Shown: positions 55,533 through 64,000 of the stretch, piece after piece | Layout: every line of letters starts with the position of its first letter | How positions within the stretch are numbered: the first letter of the stretch is position 1 | Origin: Flavobacterium covae | Lineage (GTDB): Bacteria > Bacteroidota > Bacteroidia > Flavobacteriales > Flavobacteriaceae | Assembly: GCA_019565575.1 (NCBI GenBank) | Contig: CP067379.1 | Location: 1,426,001-1,490,000, forward strand | DNA length: 64,000 nt | Reading direction: 5' to 3' | Translations under genes and position numbers: made by a program | The notes under the pieces: model-generated | What the model was told of the DNA's origin: nothing | The model's database searches: none | The model's input: only the letters and a program-made list of their open reading frames with translations

Positions 55533-56807
55533 TTATATATTTTTTAAATATTCTGTATATTCCTTTTCAATGCGTTCTTGATGAGAAGGATGCGCAATTT
55601 TTACCATTTCACCTACACGTTGTTTGAGTGTTTTTCCATATAGGTCAGCTATACCATTTTCTGTAATAATATACTGCACATGTGAACGAGTAGTCACTAC
55701 ACCAGCTCCTTGTTTTAAGAAGGGAACAATTCTACTCTCACCTTTTTTCGTAATAGAGGGTAAAGCAATAATTGCTTTTCCTTTTTCGCTAAGTGAAGCC
55801 CCACGAATAAAATCCATTTGTCCGCCCACTCCCGAGTACATTTTCATTCCTATAGAATCAGCACAAACTTGTCCTGTTAAATCCACCTCAATAGCTGAAT
55901 TAATAGCCACCATTCTTTTGTTTTTTCGTATTCTAGCCGTGTCATTTACAAATGAAGATTCTTTCATTTCAATAAAAGGATTGTCATTTACAAAATCGTA
56001 CAATCGTTGAGAACCTATTAAAAAAGTAGCCAATACTCTTCCTTGTAATATCCCTTTATAATTACAGTTAATAATATCTTTTTCAATCAAGTCAATTACC
56101 CCATCACTAAACATTTCAGTATGTAATCCTAAATCTTTATGATTCGTAAGTTTAGATAATACAGCATTAGGTATAGAACCAATGCCCATTTGTAAGGTAC
56201 TTTTGTTTTCTATTAAACTAGCTACATAACTTCCTATTTTTTCTTCTTCAGCAGAAATAGGAGCTATCTCATGACCAAATATAGGATGATTAACCTCTAC
56301 CATATAATCTATTTCGGTTTCGTGTAGGATTCCGTCTCCAAAAGTTCTTGGCATTTGAGGATTTACCTGAGCAATAACAATTTTAGCATTTTCTATAGCT
56401 GCTAAACTGGCTTCCACAGAGGTACCCAACGAGCAATAACCATGTTTGTCTGGTGGTGATACGTGAATAAAAACAACATCTAATAGAACCACTTTTTTTC
56501 GAAACAAATTAGGTAATTCACTTAAAAAAACAGGAGTATAAGAACCATTTCCCTCCTTTAGAGTATGACGCACATTGGCTCCTATAAAAAAAGAGTTAAC
56601 ATGAAAACTATTTGCTAAAGCAGGATCTGCATAAGGAGCCTCCCCTTCTGTATGCAAATGGCAAATTTCTACATTTTTTAACTCCGATGCCCTATCCGTT
56701 AAAGCCCTAGTTAATATACTGGGAGCAGCTGCAGCCGCTTGTATATAAACTCGATCACCAGATTTGACCACTTTTACAGCTTCCGCTGCTGATACATATT
56801 TACTCAT
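55533..56807 (-). CDS. acetyl-CoA hydrolase/CoA-transferase family protein
   Basis: 424-residue member of the AcH/4-hydroxybutyrate CoA-transferase family, which moves CoA between acyl groups through a glutamyl-CoA thioester. N-terminal domain with GDRVYIQAAAAAPSILTRAL, FIHVSPPDKHGYCSLGTSVE; C-terminal domain with TLQMGIGSIPNAVLS, GLHTEMFSDGVIDL and GVGGQMDFIRGASLS. ATHR-like TTRSHVQYIITENGIADLYGKT near the end is diagnostic. Substrate not determinable from sequence; acetate/succinate or butyrate-type exchange is likely. Intact. A minus-strand -7 match (TAAATTTG) is at 56825-56832. Confidence 0.9.
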   Translation of the reverse strand: MSKYVSAAEAVKVVKSGDRVYIQAAAAAPSILTRALTDRASELKNVEICHLHTEGEAPYADPALANSFHVNSFFIGANVRHTLKEGNGSYTPVFLSELPNLFRKKVVLLDVVFIHVSPPDKHGYCSLGTSVEASLAAIENAKIVIAQVNPQMPRTFGDGILHETEIDYMVEVNHPIFGHEIAPISAEEEKIGSYVASLIENKSTLQMGIGSIPNAVLSKLTNHKDLGLHTEMFSDGVIDLIEKDIINCNYKGILQGRVLATFLIGSQRLYDFVNDNPFIEMKESSFVNDTARIRKNKRMVAINSAIEVDLTGQVCADSIGMKMYSGVGGQMDFIRGASLSEKGKAIIALPSITKKGESRIVPFLKQGAGVVTTRSHVQYIITENGIADLYGKTLKQRVGEMVKIAHPSHQERIEKEYTEYLKNI

Positions 56808-56903
56808 AACCTAAAATTTTATCTCAAATTTAAGTGTTTACTAAGTATCGTAATATGATAAATCTCATGCTTAAAAATAGAGTGTTTATTAAAACTATTA
56901 TTG

Positions 56904-56911
56904 TATTTTTG
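56904..56911 (+). promoter_or_regulatory. -7 box of the map promoter
   Basis: TATTTTTG fits TAnnTTTG and lies 18 bp before the map start. No convincing TTG at the usual distance upstream. Confidence 0.5.
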
Positions 56912-56929
56912 CAAACTTACTTTTAAGAA

Positions 56930-57755
56930 ATGAGTAAAATAATATTAAAAACACGCGAGCAGATAGAATTAATGCGCGAAAGTGCTTTAGTTGTATCCAA
57001 AACTTTAGGGATGTTAGCTTCCAGAAATCAAGCCTGGAGTAAGTACCCTATATTTAGATAAATTAGCTGAAAATTTTATTCGTGATCACGGAGCAACACC
57101 TGCTTTCTTAGGTATGTACGGTTTTCCTAACTCACTATGTATGAGTCCTAATTCGCAGGTAGTTCATGGAATCTCCAACGGATAAACCGTTAGAAGAGGG
57201 CGATATTATTTCAGTAGATTGTGGAGCCTTAAAAAATGGGTTTTATGGAGATCATGCCTATACTTTTGAAGTAGGAGAGGTGGATCTAGCCACTAAAATG
57301 CTTTTAAAAACCACAAAAGAATCACTATATATTGGTATTCGTGAATTAAAAACAGGAAACAGAACAGAAGACGTTGGTCATGCAATCCAAAAATATTGTG
57401 AAAGTCATGGTTATGGTGTCGTTCGTGAACTGGTAGGGCACGGTATAGGGCAAACAATGCACGAAGCACCCGAAATGCCTAATTATGGTAAAAAGGACGT
57501 GGAAAATTATTGGAAGAAGGCTTAGTAGTAGCAATTGAACCAATGATTAATATGGGAACTAAAAATATCAAGCAACATAAAGACGGCTGGACCATTACCA
57601 CTGCTGATGGAAAACCTTCTGCCCATTTTGAGCACGATGTAGCCATAATTGATGGAAAACCAGAACTCCTTTCAACCTTTGCATACATTTATCAAGCGTT
57701 AGGCATACAAAGTAATGAAGAGGATGAATTTAGAGCTAATAAATTAGTATTTTGA
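56930..57755 (+). CDS. map: type I methionine aminopeptidase (three assembly frameshifts)
   Basis: Removes N-terminal methionine from nascent proteins; cytosolic, two-metal enzyme. MSKIILKTREQIELMRESAL, then metal ligands in DIISVDCGALKNGFYGDHAYTFEVG, VRELVGHGIGQTMHEAPEMPNYG and VVAIEPMINMG, with HFEHDVAI near the end. Breaks: CTTCCAG at 57018-57024 (CTTCAG gives GMLASEIKPGVSTLYLDKLAE), an inserted base in ATCTCCAAC near 57173 (gives VVHGIPTDKPLEEGDI), and A5 at 57490-57494 (A6 gives GKKGRGKLLEEGLVVAIEP). Restored length about 275 residues. Being essential, it cannot really be broken. Confidence 0.94.
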
Positions 57756-58640
57756 TAATCCTTCAATAGAAAGTGCGGATATAATCATAGATGGAATTAC
57801 CTTAATAGCTGGACAAAATGATTCTAGTAAAAGTATTGTAAGTAAAGTTACGTACTCAATAATAAAAGGATTTAATCAAAATAAAAATTCTTTTGACGAG
57901 GAATTTATGAATAGCAACACATTATTATTAAGAAAATAGTAAAAGAAATTAATAAATTCGATAGCACTTCGTTGAAAGTATCCCAAACAAAATCAATAGA
58001 TAAAAGTTAGATAGAATTGGTTAGTTTTTTTGATAATTTAGAACTTGATACTGATATTAAGAAAAATATTTCTACAAAAATATTTTTCCTAGAAGATTAT
58101 TAACACAAAGAAACCAATATCATTCTTAAAAAAACAACTAATTTTTATTTTGAAGAAAAAATAATCATGAATTAAGTTCGGAAATTATTGATGTAAATAA
58201 TCAACCTAGTAAAATATATGGATTCATTTCTAATGCCTTTCACATATTAAACAAAATAAAATATGAGGTTCAATAAAAAATAAAATTTATATTAGATGAG
58301 ATTATTCTTGGTAAAGGGATTTAAGAGGTAAGTTTTAATAAACAATATTAAAACCATACTCGTTTTGTAAAATATCTCGTTGAATAAAAAAATGTTATAA
58401 ATTGGATAACTTTATCTCTTAACAATAGCAAAGTTGACCCTTTAGATCTTAAAGAAAGTAATATTTTTTTATTGAATTTAAAGATGAAAAGGTTACAATC
58501 TGACCCATAATTGAAAAAAATGGAAGTTGTTTCTGAAATTTTTCAAACAATCAACAAAAGACTAAACATATATTTAAAAAATAGTGTCTAAACTAATGAT
58601 TTTTATGAAAGAAAAATAACATTCATACTTGTTCTTAGTT
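57756..58640 (+). pseudogene. decayed AAA-ATPase gene remnant
   Basis: From 57756 a 58-codon stretch reads ADIIIDGITLIAGQNDSSKS, a Walker A region like the N-terminus of AAA15/RecF-like ATPases (GxNxSGKS, here with Ser in place of the conserved Gly). It stops at 57940. Beyond it, blocks in several frames retain protein-like text (LKVSQTKSIDKS; SSEIIDVNNQPSKIYGFISN; FILDEIILGKG) broken by many stops, far more than the sequencing-type indels elsewhere. It seems a genuinely decayed gene, possibly of defence or mobile origin. It fills the 930-bp gap between map and the methyltransferase gene. Confidence 0.55.
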
Positions 58641-58684
58641 CAAAAAAAATGATACCACGATTTTAAATTACCATAAAACAAAAA

Positions 58685-59455
58685 ATGAAAAAAATATTTA
58701 AATTCTTTTTAAATGTAATCCCAAGACCAATTCTGATAAGAATTAGTTTTATAGTACGTCCCATATTAGCATTTGTATTAAAAGGAAACCAATTTACAGA
58801 TCCTATAGACGGAAAAAGTTTCAGAATGTTTCTTCCCTATGGTTATGGTAATCAAAGGAATAATGTTCTTTCACCCAGTACACTTTCATTAGAAAGACAC
58901 CGTTTGTTGTGGTTATATCTTCAAAATGAAACTGATTTTTTTATAGCTAAGAATAAAAAAAAAGTATTGCATTTTGCTCCAGAACAAGAGTTCTATAAAC
59001 GGTTTAAAAAACAAATGAATATAGAATATGTTACTACCGATTTATTTTCACCATTAGCTGATGTAAAAGCAGATATATGCAATCTTCCGTTTGAAGATAA
59101 TTCGTATGACATTATTTTTTGTAATCATGTTTTAGAACATATTCCAGATGACACAAAAGCCATGCAAGAATTATATCGTGTACTTAAACCAGGAGGAATG
59201 GGAATTTTTCAGATTCCACAGGATTATTCACGACAAACTACCTTTGCTGATGATACAATAACAGATCCAAAAGAACGTGCAAAAATATTCGGACAATATG
59301 ATCATGTGCGTGTATATGGACTAGATTATTTTGATAAATTAAGAAGTATAGGTTTTACCGTTAAAGAAGTAGATTATACAAAAATATTGGGAGACTCATT
59401 GATTCAAAAATATTGTTTAGCAAAAGGCGAAATTATTCCCGTTTGTTTTAAATAA
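58685..59455 (+). CDS. class I SAM-dependent methyltransferase
   Basis: 256 residues. After a basic/hydrophobic N-terminal segment (FKFFLNVIPRPILIRISFIV), the Rossmann-type methyltransferase domain shows VLHFAPEQEFYKRFK (motif I position, without the usual GxGxG), YVTTDLFSPLADVKADICNL, the acidic post-motif DIIFCNHVLEHIPDDTKAMQ and RVLKPGGMGIFQIP. This is the Methyltransf_11 group. Substrate unknown; the EHIPDDTKAM motif resembles glycan or lipid-modifying enzymes. It is not a DNA methyltransferase by motif (no DPPY/NPPY). Intact, with its own terminator. Confidence 0.85.
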   Translation: MKKIFKFFLNVIPRPILIRISFIVRPILAFVLKGNQFTDPIDGKSFRMFLPYGYGNQRNNVLSPSTLSLERHRLLWLYLQNETDFFIAKNKKKVLHFAPEQEFYKRFKKQMNIEYVTTDLFSPLADVKADICNLPFEDNSYDIIFCNHVLEHIPDDTKAMQELYRVLKPGGMGIFQIPQDYSRQTTFADDTITDPKERAKIFGQYDHVRVYGLDYFDKLRSIGFTVKEVDYTKILGDSLIQKYCLAKGEIIPVCFK

Positions 59456-59473
59456 AAGAAAAATAAATTATCT

Positions 59474-59516
59474 AAAAGGAGGAGTTTTATTAAAAATGAT
59501 GAAATTCCTCCTTTTT
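59474..59516 (+). terminator. Rho-independent terminator after the methyltransferase gene
   Basis: AAAAGGAGGA and its reverse complement TCCTCCTTTT enclose a 22-nt AT-rich loop and end in a T run, 18 bp after the stop. Confidence 0.8.
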
Positions 59517-59554
59517 AAATGAAAAAATAATACCAATTATAAAAATTTAAAAAA

Positions 59555-62433
59555 ATGTCTTTTTCATTAGCACTCGATTTATCATGGAATGAAGTAGAAG
59601 AACGTTGGGTTCCCTTTTTGTATTTAATCAATACAAACCAACTCCCTTTGTATGTTTTTAAAACAGCTAATGAAGAAACTTTAAAAAGTGTTTCAAAAGA
59701 ATTAAGTGAGGAAGAAAAAAAAATATGGATTTTAGTAATTGATTTGAAAACAGAAAATATTCTTAAAAAATTTACAAAGAATAAAAAAATAACTTCATTA
59801 AAATTACTAAAAGAAGATAAAACTATCAAAAAACTTTTACAAGAGTACTTAAATAGAAAAATAGAAGCTATTCTAAAGGCTATTCAAGATTTAGAACTCC
59901 CTTTTAGTGTAAACTTAAATTCAAAAAAGAATTTTATATTAATCAGGTACATTTTGCCAATAAAACAATACCTGCTCAATTACATTTTACTAAAAATGAA
60001 GAAGGAATTATTTATACACTTACTCTTGTTGATAATGAAAAAACAATATATCCAAACCAACATGACATAAAAATACTTACCCAGTTTCCTTGTTGGATTG
60101 TTTTAGACAAACATCTAGTTTCAATCTCTGATATAGACGGATTGAAGTTAAAGCCATTTTTAAAAAACCAATCGGTACATATTCCTAAACGAATGGAAAC
60201 CGAGTATTTCAAAAAATTCATTTATGATATTATAAGAAAAGTAACCATAAAAACAGAAGGTTTTGAAATTCAGACTTTTGATGAGATAGTTGCTTATAGT
60301 ATAAAAGGAAGTCATGATTTTTTAAACAAACAATTTTTTATTCAGATTCTTTTTGATTACAAAGGATATTCTTTTTTATCCAATACGAATAAAAAACAGC
60401 ATTCCTTTATAGAATTTGAAGAAGACAATACCGTAAAAGTACTTCAGTACAAAAGAAATCCTTCAAAAGAATTAGCAATAGAAAAAAAACTAATTGATTT
60501 TGGATTTGAAAAAAATAGAGAAGGAAACTTTTACTTGTCTAATTCCTCTGCCGAATTAGATAGTATAGAATTTATTTTGAAACAAAAAGAAAATTTACAA
60601 GCACTAGGCTTTCTTTTAGATCCATTTTTAATTGATCATAAAAAAATTCAAACCAATAAAACAACACTTTCTTTACAAAGTACTGAGCAAGCTGATTGGT
60701 TTGATTTGAAGATGACAATTTCCTGTGGAAACTATAATTTTCCTTTTTTAGATATTGTATCCAATATTAAAAATGGAAACCAATGGTTTTTACTTCCAGA
60801 TGATACCTATTTTATCATTCCTCAAGAATGGATGAAACACTATAGGGTACTAGCTCAATTTGGGACAAAGCAAACAGATGGAGGAATTAGTTTACCCAAA
60901 AGTCATTTCCAGAATTTAAATTTAGAAAACGTTATTTTAGAAACAGAAAAGGATGTAAAACAAACCTTGATTTACGAGCATTCAGACTCGTTAAAAGCCA
61001 CTCTAAGACCTTATCAAATCCAAGGAGTACAATGGCTTTTAAATCATTATATAAACGGAGTAGGAGCTTGTCTAGCTGATGATATGGGATTGGGTAAAAC
61101 CTTACAAACATTAGCTTTGCTTATTGCAGTGCAAGAAAATAAACGATTACAAGAATCAGTTGTAACCTCTGAAATAGATCTATTTGCGGAGTCAAAAATA
61201 GAAGAAGAGCCATTAAGAGCATTAATTGTAGTGCCTTCTTCATTAGTATTCAACTGGTATAATGAAGCTAAAAAATTTGCACCTCATTTCAAATGTATAA
61301 AATACATAGGAACAGATAGAAAGATATTGGGGAAAAAGTTAAATCGTTACGATCTTATATTTACCAGCTTCTCTATATTAAGTAGAGACAACGTATCATT
61401 ACAAAAAATTCCTTTTCATTATTTAATCGTAGATGAAAGTCAACAAATAAAAAACCGAAATTCTAAAATATTCAAAGCCTTAACAACCTTACAAGTAGAA
61501 CATAGAATTTCGTTAAGTGGTACACCTATTGAAAATTCATTAGCAGATTTATGGTCACAAATGCAATTTATAAATCCAGCAATATTAGGAGAGTTCCCTT
61601 TCTTTGATCAATATTTTAAAAAGCCAATTGAAAAATATAAAGATGAAAGTAAAATAGAAGAACTAAAAAATATCATAAATCCCTATATTCTAAGAAGAAC
61701 CAAGACAGAAGTGCTAAAAGATCTTCCCGATTTAATAGAACAAGTAGTATACTGTCAAATGGATGAAGAACAAGAAAAACAATACGAAGAAGAAAAATCC
61801 AAAGCTCGTAACTACCTCCTTAAATTAGAAGATTCATCTTCTATGATACATATATTAAATGTACTAATGAAACTACGTCAATGGAGTAATCATCCTAAGT
61901 TAGTTGATCCCAGTCTAACAATGGCATCGGGTAAGTTTTATGATGTAACTGGATATTTAGATACTTTGGCAAAAGCAAAGAATAAAACCTTAATATTTAG
62001 CTCGTTTGTAAGTCATTTAGCTATTTATGAAGATTGGTGTGTTCAAAATAATATTCGTTTTTGTTCATTAACAGGCACTACATCCGTAGAACAAAGAGAA
62101 AATAACGTAAGACAATTTCAAACAGATGATGAAATCATATTCTTTTTATTTCTTTAAAAGCAGGAGGAGTAGGACTTAATTTAACAAAAGCTTCTTATAT
62201 TATTTTATTAGATCCTTGGTGGAATCCTTTTGCAGAAAAACAAGCCATAGCAAGAGCTCATAGAATCGGACAAGAAAATAAAGTAAATGTGGTTCGTTTT
62301 ATCACACAAAAATACAATCGAAGAAAAAATATTGCAATTACAACAAAATAAAAAAGAATTATCCGACAGTATTATTGATGAAAGTGTTATTCCTGAATCA
62401 ATAACCGAAAATTTAGCATATTTCTTGCAATAA
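59555..62433 (+). CDS. SNF2-family DEAD/DEAH-box helicase (three assembly frameshifts)
   Basis: Bacterial SNF2/Rad54-like ATP-dependent DNA translocase, about 960 residues. After a long N-terminal region without known domain (to about 480), the ATPase core shows Walker [16 protein letters not shown], Walker [21 protein letters not shown] (DESQ rather than the usual DEAQ/DEAH), [17 protein letters not shown], and helicase C with [20 protein letters not shown] and [15 protein letters not shown]. Breaks: A6 at 59923-59928 (A7), T5 at 62143-62147 (T6 gives [16 protein letters not shown]), A5 at 62309-62313 (A4 gives [18 protein letters not shown]). Stop at 62433. Probably DNA repair or nucleoid remodelling. 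Confidence 0.9.
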
Positions 62434-62511
62434 ATTGAACAATAATAGGTTTAAAGTAGTAATTTAGTTTTCAATATGCTAATTAATGTAGTTTTAACTA
62501 AGTCATAAACT

Positions 62512-63758
62512 ATGAAATCAATTTACATCTTAATACTCGTACTTTTTAGTCATTATGCTTGGTGTCAATTAGTTGAAAATGCCGCGCCATTTAATATTAA
62601 AACCATTGCATTTAAACAAAGTAATCATGTAGTATTTCCTTTTTTGAATTAGGAGACGAATTTGAATTTAGTTTTGATGATTTATATGGAAATGAGGAGG
62701 ACTATTATTTTAGCTTAACCCACTGTAATTATGATTGGAACACATCTGATCTAACTAGAAACGAATATTTAACAGGGAATGATAATCAACGAATTCAAGA
62801 TTATCAAAATTCTTTTAATACCCTGCAAGGTTATTCACATTACCGTTTGAATTTTCCGAATAATTTTTGTCAAATTACAAAAAGTGGAAATTATATACTT
62901 TCTATTCTAAATAAAAATAAAGAAATAATCTTTTCAAGAAAGTTTATAATTTATGAAAAAAGAGTAGAAGTACCCATTCAAATCAAACGCTCCAGAACTC
63001 TAAATGATATAGCAGAAAAACACAATGTTGAATTTGCTATAAAATCTAAAAACATCCTTTTTCAAAATCCATTACAAAATATAAAAATTGCACTCTTTCA
63101 AAATGGACGATGGAATACAGCCAAGTATAATATAAAACCACAATATACGATTGGTAATGATTTGATCTATCGTTATAATACTGAAACACAATTTTGGGCA
63201 GGAAATGAATATTATTATTACGATAATAAAGACATAAAAACACCTACTAACAATATAGCAAGAGTAGATTCAAATTCAGGTCTGTATAAAACCTTGTTAT
63301 ATTCCAATGAAGTTAGAAAAGGCAAAGGATATACCTTTTTTCCAGATATTAATGGAATTTTTCAGAATAGAAACATTTTTGCACGAGACAATAATGATGT
63401 AGAAACAGATTATACGTGGGTTTATTTTTCCTTATTTGCACCCAATTATCTAAAAGATGTCACTATTTATGTAACAGGTCTATTTAATAATTATCAAATG
63501 ACAGATGAAAATAAAATGGATTATAATGTAAGTAAAGGAATCTATGAAAAAGCTATTATGATTAAACAAGGATTTATAAACTACAATTATACTTTAGTAA
63601 ATACAAAAAATCAAATAGATCATCAGAACGCCATTGACGGAAATTATTATCAAACAGAAAATAAATATCAAGCTTTTGTGTATTATCGAGCTAACGGAGA
63701 ACGTTTTGATCGCATAATAGGAGTAGGAGAAGCAAGTTCACAAAATATTACCAATTAA
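62512..63758 (+). CDS. type IX secretion plug protein, DUF5103 (one assembly frameshift)
   Basis: About 415 residues. Signal peptide MKSIYILILVLFSHYAWCQ; the DUF5103 signature segment YYFSLTHCNYDWNTSDLTRN, then EYLTGNDNQRIQDYQNSFNT and LQGYSHYRLNFPN. In F. johnsoniae a member of this family forms the Plug that closes the SprA translocon from the periplasmic side (established knowledge). T6 at 62640-62645 should be T7 (VVFPFFELGDEFEFSFDDL). Same strand as apaG, 69 bp upstream of it, an arrangement usual in flavobacteria. Confidence 0.88.
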
Positions 63759-63799
63759 ATTTAACAAATATTAAAAATAAAAATAGCTTTATTTTTCGT

Positions 63800-63807
63800 T
63801 AAATTTG
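63800..63807 (+). promoter_or_regulatory. -7 box of the apaG promoter
   Basis: TAAATTTG fits TAnnTTTG and lies 20 bp before the apaG ATG. No clear TTG upstream at 17-23 bp. Confidence 0.5.
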
Positions 63808-63827
63808 TACTTACAACAAAAGGCAAA

Positions 63828-64000
63828 ATGGTTACTCAAGTTACAAAAGGAATCAAAATTTCGGTAGAGACAATTTTTGAAGGGACTTACTTTAAAAACC
63901 AGTCCGTGCATTTTGCATTTTCATATCATATTACCATTGAAAATCATAGTAAAGATCAAGTGCAACTTCTATCACGTCATTGGGACATATATGATGCACT
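63828..64000 (+). CDS. apaG: ApaG domain protein (3' truncated by window end)
   Basis: The first 57 residues of ApaG are present: MVTQVTKGIKISVETIFEGT, then HFAFSYHITIENHSKDQVQL, then LLSRHWDIYDA, the last being the diagnostic LxxRHW motif. Fibronectin-III-like fold, about 125-128 residues in full; binds nucleotides or divalent metal efflux partner in other bacteria, exact role unsettled. Intact as far as visible. Confidence 0.93.
   Translation, partial: MVTQVTKGIKISVETIFEGTYFKNQSVHFAFSYHITIENHSKDQVQLLSRHWDIYDA

Noticed and set aside
55624-56010. Open frame on the plus strand opposite the CoA-transferase gene
   Set aside because: Shadow of the strongly conserved minus-strand gene, with no start signal or recognisable family.
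58685-59455. The local methyltransferase as the source of the CTGAAG modification
   Set aside because: It lacks the DPPY/NPPY-type catalytic motif and target-recognition domain of DNA methyltransferases and looks like a small-molecule or glycan enzyme.
10-64000. CTCCAG as the true sequence behind CTTCCAG (insertion of T)
   Set aside because: Intact CTCCAG occurs many times (for example around 11260, 17725, 18598, 21090), and at several sites it would put Pro where the family has Ser (CtaD, map). CTTCAG fits better.
1-64000. CRISPR array, tRNA or rRNA genes
   Set aside because: No regularly spaced repeats and no tRNA- or rRNA-like segments were seen in any gap.

Overview
The window is AT-rich chromosomal DNA from a Bacteroidota bacterium, almost certainly a Flavobacteriaceae member and most likely a Flavobacterium. 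Evidence: a short NuoG without the molybdopterin domain; a complete alternative complex III (Act) operon running into caa3/cbb-like cytochrome oxidase genes; a DUF6660 gene next to an RND-TolC fusion; a DUF5686 protein; a type IX secretion plug protein next to apaG; and promoters with the Bacteroidota -7 box TAnnTTTG.

Layout. 1-9983: nuoF(partial)-G-H-[ORF6N gene]-I-J-K-L-M-N, respiratory complex I. 10094-10423: a short mobile-like repeat, then an SPOR-domain gene on the minus strand. 11128-22595: actABCDEF-ctaCD, the quinol:cytochrome c oxidoreductase and terminal oxidase, so most of the aerobic respiratory chain lies within 22 kb. 22693-24022: an outer-membrane barrel protein and a membrane protein. 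24346-32306: a heavy-metal efflux island (DUF6660, RND-TolC fusion, membrane-fusion protein, P-type ATPase), followed by a second copy of the repeat. 33405-46701: secreted protein, rpoN, asnS, a membrane MutS-family ATPase, an MMPL exporter, a cation/proton antiporter, and DUF5686. 46889-51937: TetR regulator plus ABC/HlyD/TolC secretion cluster with a palindromic operator. 52527-57755: an outer-membrane barrel protein between direct repeats, a CoA-transferase, and map. 57756-58684: remains of an AAA ATPase gene. 58685-64000: methyltransferase, SNF2 helicase, T9SS plug, apaG (partial).

The most important reading aid is that many essential genes here are interrupted by single-base frameshifts that cannot be biological. 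Two classes are visible. The first is ordinary homopolymer miscounts (about 30 or more). The second is 12 one-base insertions that all sit in CTTCCAG/CTGGAAG where the conserved protein calls for CTTCAG/CTGAAG. By hand count, every CTGAAG followed by C in the window (7 of 7) is disrupted and none is intact, while CTGAAG followed by A, G or T is mostly intact (16 intact, 5 disrupted). The likely explanation is a modified-base basecalling error at a CTGAAG(C) methylation motif, so the assembly appears to record the specificity of an unseen DNA methyltransferase. I therefore annotate the broken genes as full-length genes with assembly frameshifts, not pseudogenes.
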